From: Rhynchopus sp. YZ270_cl-10
Lineage: Eukaryota; Euglenozoa; Diplonemea; Diplonemida; Diplonemidae
Length of the DNA stretch: 64,000 nt
Reading direction: 5' to 3'
Assembly: GCA_964035575.1 (NCBI GenBank)
Contig: OZ037860.1
Location: 1,202,689-1,266,688, forward strand
Numbering within the stretch: position 1 is the first letter of the stretch; every line of letters begins with the position of its first letter. A model generated the notes under the pieces. It worked only from the letters and a program-made list of their open reading frames with translations. It was not told the origin of the DNA and did no database searches. This document shows positions 34,375-44,793 of the stretch, piece after piece. The position numbers and the translations under genes are program-made.

Positions 34375-34391
34375 GGGGGGGGGGGGGGGGG
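34375..34391. repeat. poly-G tract (17 G)
   Basis: Separates foldback elements 2 and 3. Confidence 0.8.
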
Positions 34392-35593
34392 TAGGGGGTC
34401 CGACTGTGAGTAAAATTACCGTACAAAAAACTCATTATTAAACTTCTGGTCATCTCCAAGGCAACTGCGGGTGAAAAACACCCTCAGAGTGGGTCACAGG
34501 GGGCCTGTGGGCCAAAAAACGACCCAGAAGCCACCCCAGAATACAAAAAAATGGAAAAAAATAGTGAAAAAACGGCTTTTTGACGGTTTTGGCCATGTTG
34601 GGCAAAATAGCGTTTTTTCAAGAAAAAACCAAAAAAACGGTTATTTTTTGACATCACAAAACCTCCTTTGGCACAAATATACCCCAAAAGTGGCCTGTGA
34701 GTCCATTCCAACCTGTTTTGGACATATTTGACACTTTTGGAAGTGTTTTTTTTGGTGTTTTTACGTCAAAAAACATACCCTGGCAATACCCTGACCGCGC
34801 TCCGGCAGCATTCCGGCATGCTGTTTGACCCATATAGGGGTCAAGAAATGGCCAAAAACCCCCGAAAAAGGACCCTGGGAGCCCAGATAGTTCCAAATTT
34901 CCACCACATCCCCACCCAAACACCGCAAAAACATGACAGAAAATCGTCTTAAAAAACACACTTTTTTCAAAAAGGTCGTCAGACAGGCTCCATAATGACC
35001 TTTTTGAAAAAAGTGTGTTTTTTAAGACGATTTTCTGTCATGTTTTTGCGGTGTTTGGGTGGGGATGTGGTGGAAATTTGGAACTATCTGGGCTCCCAGG
35101 GTCCTTTTTCGGGGGTTTTTGGCCATTTCTTGACCCCTATATGGGTCAAACAGCATGCCGGAATGCTGCCGGAGCGCGGTCAGGGTATTGCCAGGGTATG
35201 TTTTTTGACGTAAAAACACCAAAAAAACACTTCCAAAAGTGTCAAATATGTCCAAAACAGGTTGGAATGGACTCACAGGCCACTTTTGGGGTATATTTGT
35301 GCCAAAGGAGGTTTTGTGATGTCAAAAAATAACCGTTTTTTTGGTTTTTTCTTGAAAAAACGCTATTTTGCCCAACATGGCCAAAACCGTCAAAAAGCCG
35401 TTTTTTCACTATTTTTTTCCATTTTTTTTGTATTCTGGGGTGGCTTCTGGGTCGATTTTTGGCCCACAGGCCCCCTGTGACCCACTCTGAGGGTGTTTTT
35501 CACCCGCAGTTGCCTTGGAAATGACCAGAAGTTTAATAATGAGTTTTTTGTACGAAATTTTATACACAAGTCTATTAGGAGTCGGACCCCCTA
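34392..35593. mobile_element. TA-flanked foldback element 3, near-perfect 1.2-kb palindrome
   Basis: Begins TAGGGGGTCCGAC and ends GTCGGACCCCCTA. The left arm is 34392-34977, the spacer is only 19 bases (34978-34996), and the right arm is 34997-35593. The arms are nearly identical, but the outer 30 or so bases differ and the right arm is 11 bases longer. They are therefore not simply the same read copied back. Confidence 0.85.
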
Positions 35594-35900
35594 GGCATAG
35601 GTGCCCGCCGAGTCGTTTTTGGGCGAGTTGTCGGAACTTTACGATTTCACCCAACAACTCGCCCAAAACTCGGACAACTCGGCCACAACTCGCCCTATAC
35701 TCGGCACAACTCGCCCTATACTCGGCACAACTCGGCCACAACTCGCCCATTTTTACAGGCAAAAACATACAGGGATGGGAGGGGACGTTGTAAGGTTACA
35801 CACATGTAACGTTGGTACAACACATGATCTCAAGAAAAACAACCAGGGCTAAGGCCAAACGCCACTCATTACATGCACCTTGTCATATGACTAGTCATAG

Positions 35901-36254
35901 GTGGTAACTAGGTCGTGGTGGTCCATGGGTCACCGTGCACACTCACGGTTTTTGGTAATTGCTGGGGGGAATGGGATATACTCCGTACATGGCTACCCAC
36001 ACAGAACACACGGTTCCCCAGACATCCGTCAGGCAATCACTGATTCACTTCACACAGGTCAGGCAGGCGCTGACTGCCCATCTCTTTTCCTGTCTGCTAT
36101 CGATTCCAGGTTCACAACGTTCACACGTTTAGTCAAAATGCTTTGGGCGACGACTTCCTTTGGGATACACAAAACCACACAAAGCGCACATTCACAGACC
36201 AGCTGTGAAGCGGCAAAGAGTCGTTCAAGCTGGGATGCACAAGATAAAACGTGA
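35901..36254 (+). other. unrecognised ORF inside inverted-repeat element 4
   Basis: About 117 codons of ordinary, non-low-complexity composition (for example SRFTTFTRLVKMLWATTSFG), unlike the homopolymer-driven ORFs around it. No domain recognised and no ATG at its 5' end; the first in-frame ATG is about eight codons in. It may be captured host sequence or an element remnant. Confidence 0.3.
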
Positions 36255-36257
36255 TGT

Positions 36258-36331
36258 GGTGTACCTGTGTACCTGTGTACCTGTGTACCTGTGTACCTGT
36301 GTACCTGTGTACCTGTGTACCTGTGTACCTG
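36258..36331. repeat. GTGTACCT tandem repeat
   Basis: About nine exact copies of an 8-mer, within element 4. Confidence 0.9.
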
Positions 36332-36449
36332 TGTTTTTGTTGCCATAAAAAATCCCAAAAAAACAACTCGCCCAAAAAAAATGGGCGAGTTGTTGGCCGA
36401 ATTTGGGCGAGTTGCCGAGTTGTTTTAACTCGCCGGGCACCTATGCCTA

Positions 36450-36486
36450 GGGGGGGGGGGGGGGGGGCCCCGGGGGGGGGGGGGGG
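36450..36486. repeat. poly-G, CCCC, poly-G tract
   Basis: 19 G, then CCCC, then 14 G, closing the four-element row. Confidence 0.8.
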
Positions 36487-38290
36487 TGCTAATACTGTGT
36501 GTTTATAGGTGTCTAAACGAGGTTTAGACCCGCCTTATCATTTTTAAAAAGCGTTTGCACTTTTCAACTTCTCTTTTTTCTAGGTACACTGTAGGTACAC
36601 GAGAGGGGGGCTTTGTATTTTCAAGTCAACCCTTTTTTCCCCAATGCCCGTCTCCAGGGGGGTGTTAGCAACCTTTTTGTTTGATACAATTTACTGAGAC
36701 ATCTGTATCTCGATGTCGGATGTACCTTCCACCTCTTTTTTTTGCGATTTGAAAAGAACGAAAACAAAGGAAAAAAATATCCCGATTTCCAGGGCGTTTT
36801 TCTCAGCTTCATATCTTTTTTTTAAACAAAAGATGTGTTTTGTGTGCAATTCAGCTGTGAAGCGCTCTTTTCTGAAAGAGTTGGCAGATGGTTGTGCTCA
36901 CTGATCTTCGGTGTGAGCGGATACGCCTTCCCACGGTGCCTCGTTTCTAGCAAGGTGTCCCTCCCCCTTCTCCCCTTCTCCCCTTCTCCCCCTCAATTAG
37001 TTTTAGCGATTTTTAGCCCACCGTTTTTGCGGGTTTTCTCCTGCCTCCCCCCTGCTCAACCTTCAGTCTTCGCCACTTCACAGTTTTCACACAGCCCGAG
37101 TGTACGGCAGCGAACTGTGAACTAAAAAAGAGGACATTTTTTTTTTTTTTTTTTTCCACGTTGGAAAACATAACTATAACGAGAGAAATATTCACCGTAT
37201 CATACAAAAAAAAATTGGACAGTGGAGATTTGCCCAAACTGTAGCAAACACTACCGAGGCAACTACACTACTCCAACAAATTTATCAAAAAAAAACAAGA
37301 GAACGATACCAAAAAAAATAAACGAAAAGAAAAGAAAAGAAAAACCACCATCTGGATGGCGTCCGACCATTTTCAGATTTTATTTCATAGGAGCTATATA
37401 GAGGCTATACCCCCCCCTCTTTCCCTCCTCCCCTTACTCTTTAAGGCAGAGGGAAAGTCGTTTCAATTCTTATATTACCCAAAACCCCAAACCCCATTCG
37501 ATTTTTCAACACAAAACCCAACATTCATCACGTACGGACTTGACTCTCACGACTCGTTTTTCTCCCCCCCCCCTCCCCCTTTTTCTTAGATGTGTGTGCT
37601 TTGAAAATGAGGCAGATTCAACTTTTCTTTTTTTGGTGTGTGCACGAAAACCACATGCACTAAATAATAGCGTTTTCATGATATTCTGAACAGATCCTAC
37701 CCAGGTAGGTGATTGTTGATACATAAAAAAAAAACTGCTAAAAAGATCTGCTGGACAGTGGAAGACTGTCAAATGCCAGCTACACTTCAAAAAATAATTT
37801 CAAAAGCGTCCCCCCTTTTTTTTTTACAATTTTTTTTATCTTCTTGCGATCACTTTGCGGCTGATAGTCGTATTTTTTTGTTCTCTTTCCTGACACGTAG
37901 TGTGATAAGAAGCTTGACAAAGAAAGCCAACGATAAGATCTTTGATAACAAGTATTTTTCCCCGAATTCCCTCTTACCCTTGCGCCAAACAGATTTTTTT
38001 TTACCCCCATATTTGGAATCGTTCAACGGAAAACAAAAAAAAACCACTGTTTATTTTATTGTTATCAAGATCAGCTGGCGGTCGATAGTTGTCTCGTTTT
38101 CCTCTTTCTTTGGGTGCACAACCCCCCCCCCACATATACCTATACACTTTACCCACCTGGAGAACCACACTTATTTTTTGGGTTTTCACAACTTAAAAAA
38201 GTATCTTCTCCCCTTTTTCCCTCTTTTAAATACCCCTCCAAGGGTGGTTCACAGGTTAGGTGCATATCAATGTACAAGGGGAAACCTCCA
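36487..38290. other. gene-free spacer with dispersed modules
   Basis: Includes a T-ended module at 36546, a GTACACGAGAGGGGGGCTTT hairpin relative at 36596 and an S2 GTGGAG module at 37216-37300. A GTGATTGTTGATACATAAAA module lies near 37711. No convincing ORF. Confidence 0.55.
37216..37300 (+). repeat. GTGGAG-type module, S2 variant
   Basis: CAGTGGAGATTTGCCCAAAC, then CCGAGGCAACTACACTACTC, then AATTTATCAAAAAAA. Best match to the 31207 copy. Confidence 0.65.
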
Positions 38291-38298
38291 CTTATAAC

Positions 38299-38915
38299 CA
38301 GAGTCCTAGCTTGCCTGGGTCAGTGGGTCAAGCTGACCCAAGTGCCTGGGTCGCGACCCACGAAAAAAAAAAAAAAGGGGAATTAATTAATTTGGAATTG
38401 GGAAATTCTGATTTTTTCCCCTCTTTGGGGGGGCCCACCACCTTTTCTGGGGTAAGAAAAAAAATATTGACAAAAAAATCCGGCACCGTCCAGGGCTGGA
38501 CCCAATTTTTTTTGCCTGCGGCGCCATTTTTTCCTTTTTTGCTCCGCAAAAAAGGGTTCGTAGAGTGACTCTGTGGTGTAAAAAGCTACATTTTTACACC
38601 GTACCCTAATTTTTTTCGCCTGCGGCACCATTTTATATATTTTGTGTTGGGTGATCTATGAACGGGGAGTGATTTTTATGGTAAAAGTAGCGTTCCACTT
38701 AACGTTGTGAGCAACTCACTAGTCGTAGTGGCCAAAATTTGTATCAGTCAAGAACTTGTCCATTTTTCTGAAATGACCCCACCACAGTGAGGGTAGAGCT
38801 CGGAAAACCCAAAAAAGCCAAGACAAGCCCCCCAAGGCCCAAAACCTCTGCTGACCCAAAAAAAAAATTCTGACCCAGATTTGGCATTTTTTTCCAAAAC
38901 CAAGCTAGGACCCTG
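38299..38915. mobile_element. hAT-like MITE, 617 bp, 8-bp target duplication CTTATAAC
   Basis: Begins CAGAGTCCTAGCTTG and ends CAAGCTAGGACCCTG. CTTATAAC lies on both sides (38291-38298 and 38916-38923). CTGGGTCAG and CTGACCCAG repeats are subterminal. CAG[A/G]G ends plus an 8-bp duplication fit hAT. No transposase ORF. Confidence 0.85.
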
Positions 38916-38963
38916 CTTATAACAACGATTGTTCGAAAAAAAAAATGCATTTTTTAAAAAAAA

Positions 38964-39047
38964 GGTGACTGACCAGCGAGAGCAGGTTCATCTTATATTT
39001 TTTTCTTCTTCTTTTGGTGACTAAGCAGTGCTCTTAGGTTTCATCTT
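38964..39047 (+). repeat. two tandem hairpin modules
   Basis: GTGACTGACCAGCGAGAGCA, then GGTTCATCTT (38964-38994). Then GTGACTAAGCAGTGCTCTTA, GGTTTCATCTT (39016-39047), where CTAAG pairs with CTTAG. Both tails are followed by T tracts. Confidence 0.55.
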
Positions 39048-41085
39048 AGCAGACTTTTCCTTTATATTTTTTTTGAAATACTTTTTTTTGGCAATATGGT
39101 CAGATTCTGTTCATCACCTTCTTTTCTTTCGCCAATAGAATGTATATGAAATATATTTTAGTACCCCCCCCTCTGTCAGTTCTTGATGCGGTTACTTCTT
39201 TTTCACTTTTTCAAAACCCCTCTATTCCATTTTATTTTAATCCCAGAAAGGAATTTCCATTTTAGCTCCACATTTTTTTTTCCAGTGCCTACGTCCGCCG
39301 ATGAACGGTGAGGCGTTTGGACTTCCTCTCTCTCTCTCTCTTTTTTTTTTTTTTTTTTTTTTTTGGTGTGAAAACAGGGTTTTATATAAGAATTTTTTCC
39401 TGAACAAACAGGGGCAAAAACTGAGGATTCATTTTTTCTCAACCACGCACCCAAAATCAAAGTTGTTTTTTCGGCTGGGGCCAGTTGTGGTGTGCCTTGA
39501 ACCCCCTTGGCTGTAAACCCAATTGATAGCAATTCGTGCACCAGGCGCACGTGGTACACGAATTGTAAGTAGCCAGTACATTTATAACAAAGAAGGGCGG
39601 TCATGGCACCCAAAGGTTCCTAGCGAAGCCACGGTACGCAACATTTCAAAAAATTGCGCTTATAATCGCACATTTTTACAGCCAAACTATGTCAGGGAAG
39701 GGTGGGTTGCAATCTTGCGCCGCAGGCGCACGGTACGCTACTTTTATAATTTCGCCATGATGCATGCTTCCTTTTCCTTCGGCGTTTGACCAATTGAGTC
39801 GCGTTCTGGCTGTGACGGGGTGTGGGTAACCCTTGAGATAGACGTGTGTGTTTTCTTTACTGACTTCGTTGTTTTCTGTCAACAGAGCTTCGTTTCGGCG
39901 ACTGACTACCCCGGGCTGCACCCTGAGGCTACACCCCCCGGAGTGGGGTGGGGCAGCCCACCCCAGAAAAGTTAAAACCCGAGGAAAACCCAGGCTTAAA
40001 CCCGGGCTTGCTCTGCGCAAAATTAATTAAGCCCGGGTTTTCCCGGGCTTACTGCCCAAGATTTTCACCGCTGGTCACGAGTCGTGTTCTAAGCCAGTAA
40101 AACGCCAAAAAAAAAAAATTTTTTTTTAGGTCCGAAAAGGGGAATTTTTTTTTTTTTTCAATAACTGAGGATTGCCCTCAGTTCTGACCCCCTTTATAAA
40201 AGTCTGTGTGAAAAGTCAGGCTCTCCGCTAGGATTTCCGATTTTGAAAATGTTCTGTTGATGGTCCACGTGGTGGGGTACATGCTTGCGCCGCAGGCGCA
40301 CGGTACGCAACTTTTTTTTTTTTTCAACGCCCGATTTTGACTTTTTTGGGACGTTTGAGCACTCACCTCTCCATATCTTCTTCTCCTGAGCTTTTTTGAC
40401 AGGTAGAACGGGTCTGAACCACTCAGCAGAACTTTTTTTTTTTTTTTTTTTTCCCCATTTTCAAAAAGTTCTGTTGACAATCAACAGAACTTTAGTACCT
40501 AGCGGAGTCCCTGGTGAAAAGGTGCTTCTCTTCTTCTCCCCACCACCAACCCAGACGTTTTCACTTATCGGAAGGGGGGGAAAAAACAACAACAAAAAAC
40601 AAAACGAAACGTAGCTTTCGTTCTCTTTCAAGAAAGGGTTCTTTTCCCCCCCCTCTCTGTTACTCTCTTATTGATAATTGATTTTTTTCTTTCTTCTGAA
40701 TTAGTTCCGGACACACCGACTATTTTTTGGGGGGTATTTAGGGATTCTTTTTGGGTTGGGACAAAACGCAGCATAATTTGAGATATCCAAACGAAACCGT
40801 TCCCCTCCTCTACTTTACCCTTTCCCTCAACCCCCTTCCCAACCCCTCCCTCCCTCCCTCTCTCGCCTTACCTACAGCCCTATTGAGGAGGCCCTATGTA
40901 GGTTTTCTTGTAGTCTAGGGGCAGAGGGGGCCGAAACTATTTTTTGCTTTTCTTTATCTTGTTCTTCTGAAAGACGGGAACATTTTTTTGCTGATCCCCT
41001 CACCATATACTATCAATTTGTTGATTGCAATATGATGATAATACTTTAATCTTTTTCTCTATCAAATCATCACCCCCTCCCCTCA
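39048..41085. other. gene-free spacer upstream of the cyclase-like gene
   Basis: Contains an ATTCGTGCACC / GTGGT..ACGAAT hairpin at 39530-39566 and two GCGCCGCAGGCGCACGGTAC motifs (39717, 40287). A CCCGGGTTTTCCCGGG palindrome lies near 40032, and a GTTCTGTTGACAATCAACAG hairpin near 40468. The stretch 39617-39750 is homologous to the interior of the hAT-like MITE at 27556-27735. No gene. Confidence 0.55.
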
Positions 41086-41098
41086 ATCCCTCCCTCAG
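41086..41098 (+). promoter_or_regulatory. pyrimidine tract and CTCAG before the cyclase-like gene
   Basis: A C-rich tract from 41070 ends CCCTCAG (AG 41097-41098), 36 bases before the ATG. Good candidate splice acceptor. Confidence 0.5.
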
Positions 41099-41133
41099 GT
41101 ACATTCCTCTTCCCCCTATTTTGGGGGAATAAG

Positions 41134-43332
41134 ATGGACCGCGATTTGCGTAAATCGAATGCACACGAGGAGGTTCTGTGGCGACAGGTGTTTAGCAGCA
41201 CACGACATGCCAAGGAAAACACCGAGGGCGAACGGGGCAAGCAGCTCTTCATCTGCTCCTGCTTTGGCGTCCTAACCTGCGGGGTCATGGCACGCTCCGT
41301 CTTCTCCGAGAAGGACGGCAACACCATTTTCCTTGCCGCACTCATCTGCCTCATCATTGGCTCCCTTGCTGGCGTTGCTTTGGTGTTCATATCTAACAGA
41401 CGCATCAAGGACACCCATGCTGCGGGGGTCTTGCTCTTTTACATGGCAACCATTGTACTGTGCGACCTACAAAGCTCCATGCTCCTAGAAGAGAAATACT
41501 GGCCTCTTTTTGTCCCAATCATCGACTTTTTTGTTCTCCTCGGCGCGACCGAGAGGATAACCAATCTATTTGCCTGCATCGCCTTGATTTGGGTTATCAT
41601 CAGCGATGTCGAAGCCTTTGCACGGTTTGGTCTGTACGATGACTACGCAATCTCATATTCTAACCGACAGGGCGCAATGTGCGGTTGTTCCACCCCTCCT
41701 TGCGTTGTCGATAAAGGGGTAGTTTTGACGAGCCTATATTTCAAAATATTGGGTCTAGTTTTCAACTTCATTCTTGTCCGGCATTTGGTAAAGTCTACTC
41801 AAAGTGAAAGGGATAAAATACAGAATGCAGTGACCATAGCACAGAGTACAGCGTACTACCTCTCCCGATACGAATTGGACAAGGCTGAGACAACGCTTCT
41901 CGACGGTGCGGACAACGTCCCCGAAGGGCTGTCGATGGCGTTCTTTGAAATGATACAGACGTTACGACTGTACAAACCGTATCTCCCTTTGTCTTGCTTG
42001 CCTGGTGTGCACAATGAAACGAACGATGCTGAAGAAGATTCTACTCCTCATTCCCAGGACGAAACGATCAGTACTTGCAGTACGAATTACCAAGATACCC
42101 TGGCATCTGACAGTACAGGTGCACAAGCGCAAGAAAGGCGGGCCTCTGCACTAAAGAGGTTGTCAAAGGATAAGGAGGAGAATCCGTCTGTTACATTTTC
42201 TTCTTTGGAGCAAAATACAAATAAATGTGATGAAGAAACCTCTGAAACAGATTTTGGAAAAATCCAGCCGGCTACCCAAAGCGAAGCAGCGAAGCAAAGC
42301 GGGCTTCTGTTACGCCCACTCCGCGCTCACACCCCTGCCTCAAAGAGGGAACGCAGAAGCAAACCCGATTCTGAAGAACCCTGTCCGGTTAAACGCAACT
42401 CTGGTGGAAACAGCAGAAGGGAGTCGCTCTTTGGAACCCACACTTCTTCTCCACTTCCGACTGCACCGCCGTCTGTTTCAAAAAGGTCGAAACTGACTCT
42501 TGTTGTGTTTAATATGCATAGCTCGATGCGGATGATTGATGAGTGTTCTGGACGCTTTGAGGCAAATCTCGCTCAAATTCTTGCCGCAGTTGTAAGCAGA
42601 GTCACCGAAAAGAAGGGTGTTGTCGATATGTTCCAGGGCGACCACATCTACGGGGCTTTTAATGCATCACGCTCCTGCCCACGCCATGCTCTGAGCGCTT
42701 TGGGCACTGCACAGGACGTATTAAAAGAAGCCGGATCCATCGATCTCAACATCGCTATCTGTACTGGCAAGGCATATCACTGTGATCTAGGGTGTACTGA
42801 GATGCGGCGATACTCTGTTTTTGGACGTCTCCCTGTTGTGCTTGCAAGCCTAGAACGGAAGGGCAGAGAATGGTGTTATCCTGTTGTAATCAATCAAGGG
42901 ACGTATACAGATTGCCAGACAGACTATGAGTGTCGTCTCCTCCCTAAGACTGTCTATTTAAAGTGGAAACCGAGACCATCTGTGTCAGCAAAGATTATGC
43001 ACCTTTCGATGCCCATGCCGTCAACGACGCGAAGACAGAAAAGCACGGAAGGTCCAGATGAAGAATCAACAGGTACCCCATTCTTTCTCTACGAGGTACT
43101 CAATTCATCGGGCATGGCGTCAACGCATCAAAAGAAGGACAACCAGAACGAATGGATGTACACGATCCAAACATCCCGTTGGGAAGGGTATAATGCAGCG
43201 TTAGGCAGGATTCTCAAGGGAGACGACTCAGAGGAAATGCGTGCCAAGGTGGCAGCGCTGCCAGAGGAAATCCAGGATGCGCTCGAAAAGTACTTTGATG
43301 TGCAGTTTACCCCAGAATATCTCGATATTTGA
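41134..43332 (+). CDS. six-TM protein with a degenerate class III nucleotidyl-cyclase domain
   Basis: 732 residues, single exon. About six TM helices lie in residues 39-220 (for example TIFLAALICLIIGSLAGVAL). A 230-residue acidic, Ser-rich cytoplasmic linker follows, then a cyclase homology domain near 452-627. Family landmarks are recognisable: VVFNMHSSM where cyclases have VVFADIxGF, GVVDMFQGDHIYGAF for the GD-containing loop (Asp503), and GKAYHCDLGCTEMRRYSVFG. The first metal-binding Asp is replaced (Met461), and the Asn/Arg transition-state motif reads VVLASLE instead of NLAARLE. It is therefore probably catalytically dead, or needs a partner domain. Likely roles are allosteric or heterodimer partner, by analogy with pseudo-cyclases; this is inference. 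Confidence 0.85.
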   Translation: MDRDLRKSNAHEEVLWRQVFSSTRHAKENTEGERGKQLFICSCFGVLTCGVMARSVFSEKDGNTIFLAALICLIIGSLAGVALVFISNRRIKDTHAAGVLLFYMATIVLCDLQSSMLLEEKYWPLFVPIIDFFVLLGATERITNLFACIALIWVIISDVEAFARFGLYDDYAISYSNRQGAMCGCSTPPCVVDKGVVLTSLYFKILGLVFNFILVRHLVKSTQSERDKIQNAVTIAQSTAYYLSRYELDKAETTLLDGADNVPEGLSMAFFEMIQTLRLYKPYLPLSCLPGVHNETNDAEEDSTPHSQDETISTCSTNYQDTLASDSTGAQAQERRASALKRLSKDKEENPSVTFSSLEQNTNKCDEETSETDFGKIQPATQSEAAKQSGLLLRPLRAHTPASKRERRSKPDSEEPCPVKRNSGGNSRRESLFGTHTSSPLPTAPPSVSKRSKLTLVVFNMHSSMRMIDECSGRFEANLAQILAAVVSRVTEKKGVVDMFQGDHIYGAFNASRSCPRHALSALGTAQDVLKEAGSIDLNIAICTGKAYHCDLGCTEMRRYSVFGRLPVVLASLERKGREWCYPVVINQGTYTDCQTDYECRLLPKTVYLKWKPRPSVSAKIMHLSMPMPSTTRRQKSTEGPDEESTGTPFFLYEVLNSSGMASTHQKKDNQNEWMYTIQTSRWEGYNAALGRILKGDDSEEMRAKVAALPEEIQDALEKYFDVQFTPEYLDI

Positions 43333-43467
43333 GGCTGAATTTTTGCATGAAAAAACGGAGATTGGATAAGGGGAGGAAAGGAGGAAGGGAGGGGAGGGAA
43401 GGTGTTGCCAGAGACTATCTGGCTGGCTAACCGTTTTCAGAAGAGCAAAAAAAAAAAAAAAGAAATA

Positions 43468-43516
43468 GTGGCACACTTTAGGGTGGTTACACTAATACAA
43501 CCAAGTTTTCAAAAAA
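43468..43516 (+). repeat. GTGGAG-type module, S1 variant
   Basis: AGTGGCACACTTTAGGGTGG, then TTACACTAATACAACC, then AAGTTTTCAAAAAAA. Matches 31155 from TAGGGTGG onward. Confidence 0.6.
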
Positions 43517-43647
43517 AAAAAAACTGGCGTGTTCCGGGCAATCGGTGTCGTTTCAAAATCCGAAACCCCATGTTTATAAAAAGAACCCCGTGGGGCGTAT
43601 GTTTATGGCATGACTGTAAGGGAAAAAAAGGGGGGGAAAGAGCGTGG

Positions 43648-43712
43648 AGATCGCACGAAAAAGAAAGCGAGGTGACTGCACGTTGTCAATTTATCAATTT
43701 ATCAAAAAGGAA
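43648..43712 (+). repeat. GTGGAG-type module, microsatellite variant
   Basis: GTGGAGATCGCACGAAAAAG, then GCGAGGTGACTGCACG, then TCAATTTATCAATTTATC. A diverged copy of the RIB43A-intron module. Confidence 0.6.
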
Positions 43713-43828
43713 AAAAAGCAAAATAATGAAAGAAAGGAATAAAGGGTGGGTTGTAAAAATCTGTGTAGGCTTTGCATGGTTGACCGTTATCAGGATTAAA
43801 AAGAGGTGGGGGGGTAGGTGGGTGGGGG

Positions 43829-44000
43829 TAATGGATGCATTGTGTATTGATGAGTGATGGGGGTATTTTTGCCAGATTTTTTATTTTGTCAGAATGGACA
43901 TTCAGCAGACAGACACAATACAGCTGTGTGTTTTGTGGTGTTCTGTTCTGATTGGGAAAGATATATCACCAACACGCAATACACAATGCACATTACCATT
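43829..44000. mobile_element. MITE copy A (TIR ATGCATTGTGTATT)
   Basis: The left end has AATGGATGCATTGTGTATTG. The right end is inverted AATACACAATGCACATTACC. The interior includes ACAGCTGTGTGTTTTGTGGT and GTTCTGTTCTGATTGGGAAA, shared with the copy at 54839. Confidence 0.75.
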
Positions 44001-44105
44001 GGGAGGGAGGAGGGTTAAATAAAATAGGTCACGATATGGGGGCGTGGGAGGGAACGTAGAGTCCATGTGCAGCTTCAAGTCGCGAAGACAAAGAAAAGAA
44101 TAAAA

Positions 44106-44205
44106 GGTGGAGTTCATCCTCGGGTATCTGCTAATGATACCATACAACGAATAGTATAGTGGAACACACTCTAGGGTGGCTACTAATACAACCAAGTTTT
44201 CAAAA
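44106..44205 (+). repeat. two GTGGAG-type modules in tandem
   Basis: GTGGAGTTCATCCTCGGGTA (44106), then GTGGAACACACTCTAGGGTG, GCTACTAATACAACC, AAGTTTTCAAAAAAA (44156). Confidence 0.6.
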
Positions 44206-44720
44206 AAACAAAAAAAAAAAAAAAAACTGGGCAACTTTGTGTACAGAACCTGTCCTCGGACAGGTGATTGTCGACACTACAAAAACGATTGATGAAGACA
44301 AATAAAATTCACTTCAAAGCAACCCTTCTACTCATGCAACCAAGCTTTCAGAAAAAGAAAGCGATACCGCGCTTATCAAAAAAAAAAAAAAAAAAAGAGT
44401 GTGTTTATGTTTATGACTACTGGTAAGTGAAGTTTAGGGTCATCTTATTCTTTAGACAAATTTTATTTGAATCTTTCATCCGCTTTTGTTTAATGAATTT
44501 CTTTCAATGTTTCATTTGTTTCTTTGCGTGCGCCTGTATCAAAAGAGGTGCATGTACGGCATCGACTTCACTCTTCGTTCAAGATTACCTGAGGACAGTG
44601 AGGTTAAGGTACTTAGGTCGTCTTGTGAACCTCTTCTTCGATCCGCAAAGGGTTAATATTATTTTTTGTTTGGTTCCCCCCATTTTACAATAGCGTGCGA
44701 GGGGGAAAAAATTGAAATGC

Positions 44721-44793
44721 TGGTGTGGCTGAAGGGGTGATTCGCATTTCTTGCGCATTTCTGCACACTTTTTGCGCCCATTCAGCCACACCA
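44721..44793. mobile_element. 73-bp MITE with 13-bp perfect TIRs
   Basis: TGGTGTGGCTGAA and its exact inverse TTCAGCCACACCA. Interior GCATTTCTTGCGCATTTCTG. No target duplication seen. Confidence 0.55.

Larger units (their letters stand above)
35592..36449. mobile_element. TA-flanked inverted-repeat element 4 (858 bp)
   Basis: Begins TAGGCATAGGTGCCCGCCG and ends CGCCGGGCACCTATGCCTA (one mismatch). It abuts element 3, sharing TA. Subterminal arrays of CAACTCGCCC / GGGCGAGTTG occur at both ends. The interior carries an ORF of about 117 codons near 35901-36254 and a GTGTACCT tandem array. Confidence 0.75.

Noticed and set aside
34392-35593. Palindrome as an inverted-read artefact
   Set aside because: Arms differ in outer sequence and length, and element-specific TIR ends are present.
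36258-36331. CRISPR-like array
   Set aside because: It is a simple 8-base tandem repeat without spacers. The organism is a eukaryote.
31595-36486. Poly-G runs as pure sequencing filler
   Set aside because: They differ in length, are flanked each time by TA element ends, and one is interrupted by CCCC. I keep them as real but flag verification in the finding.
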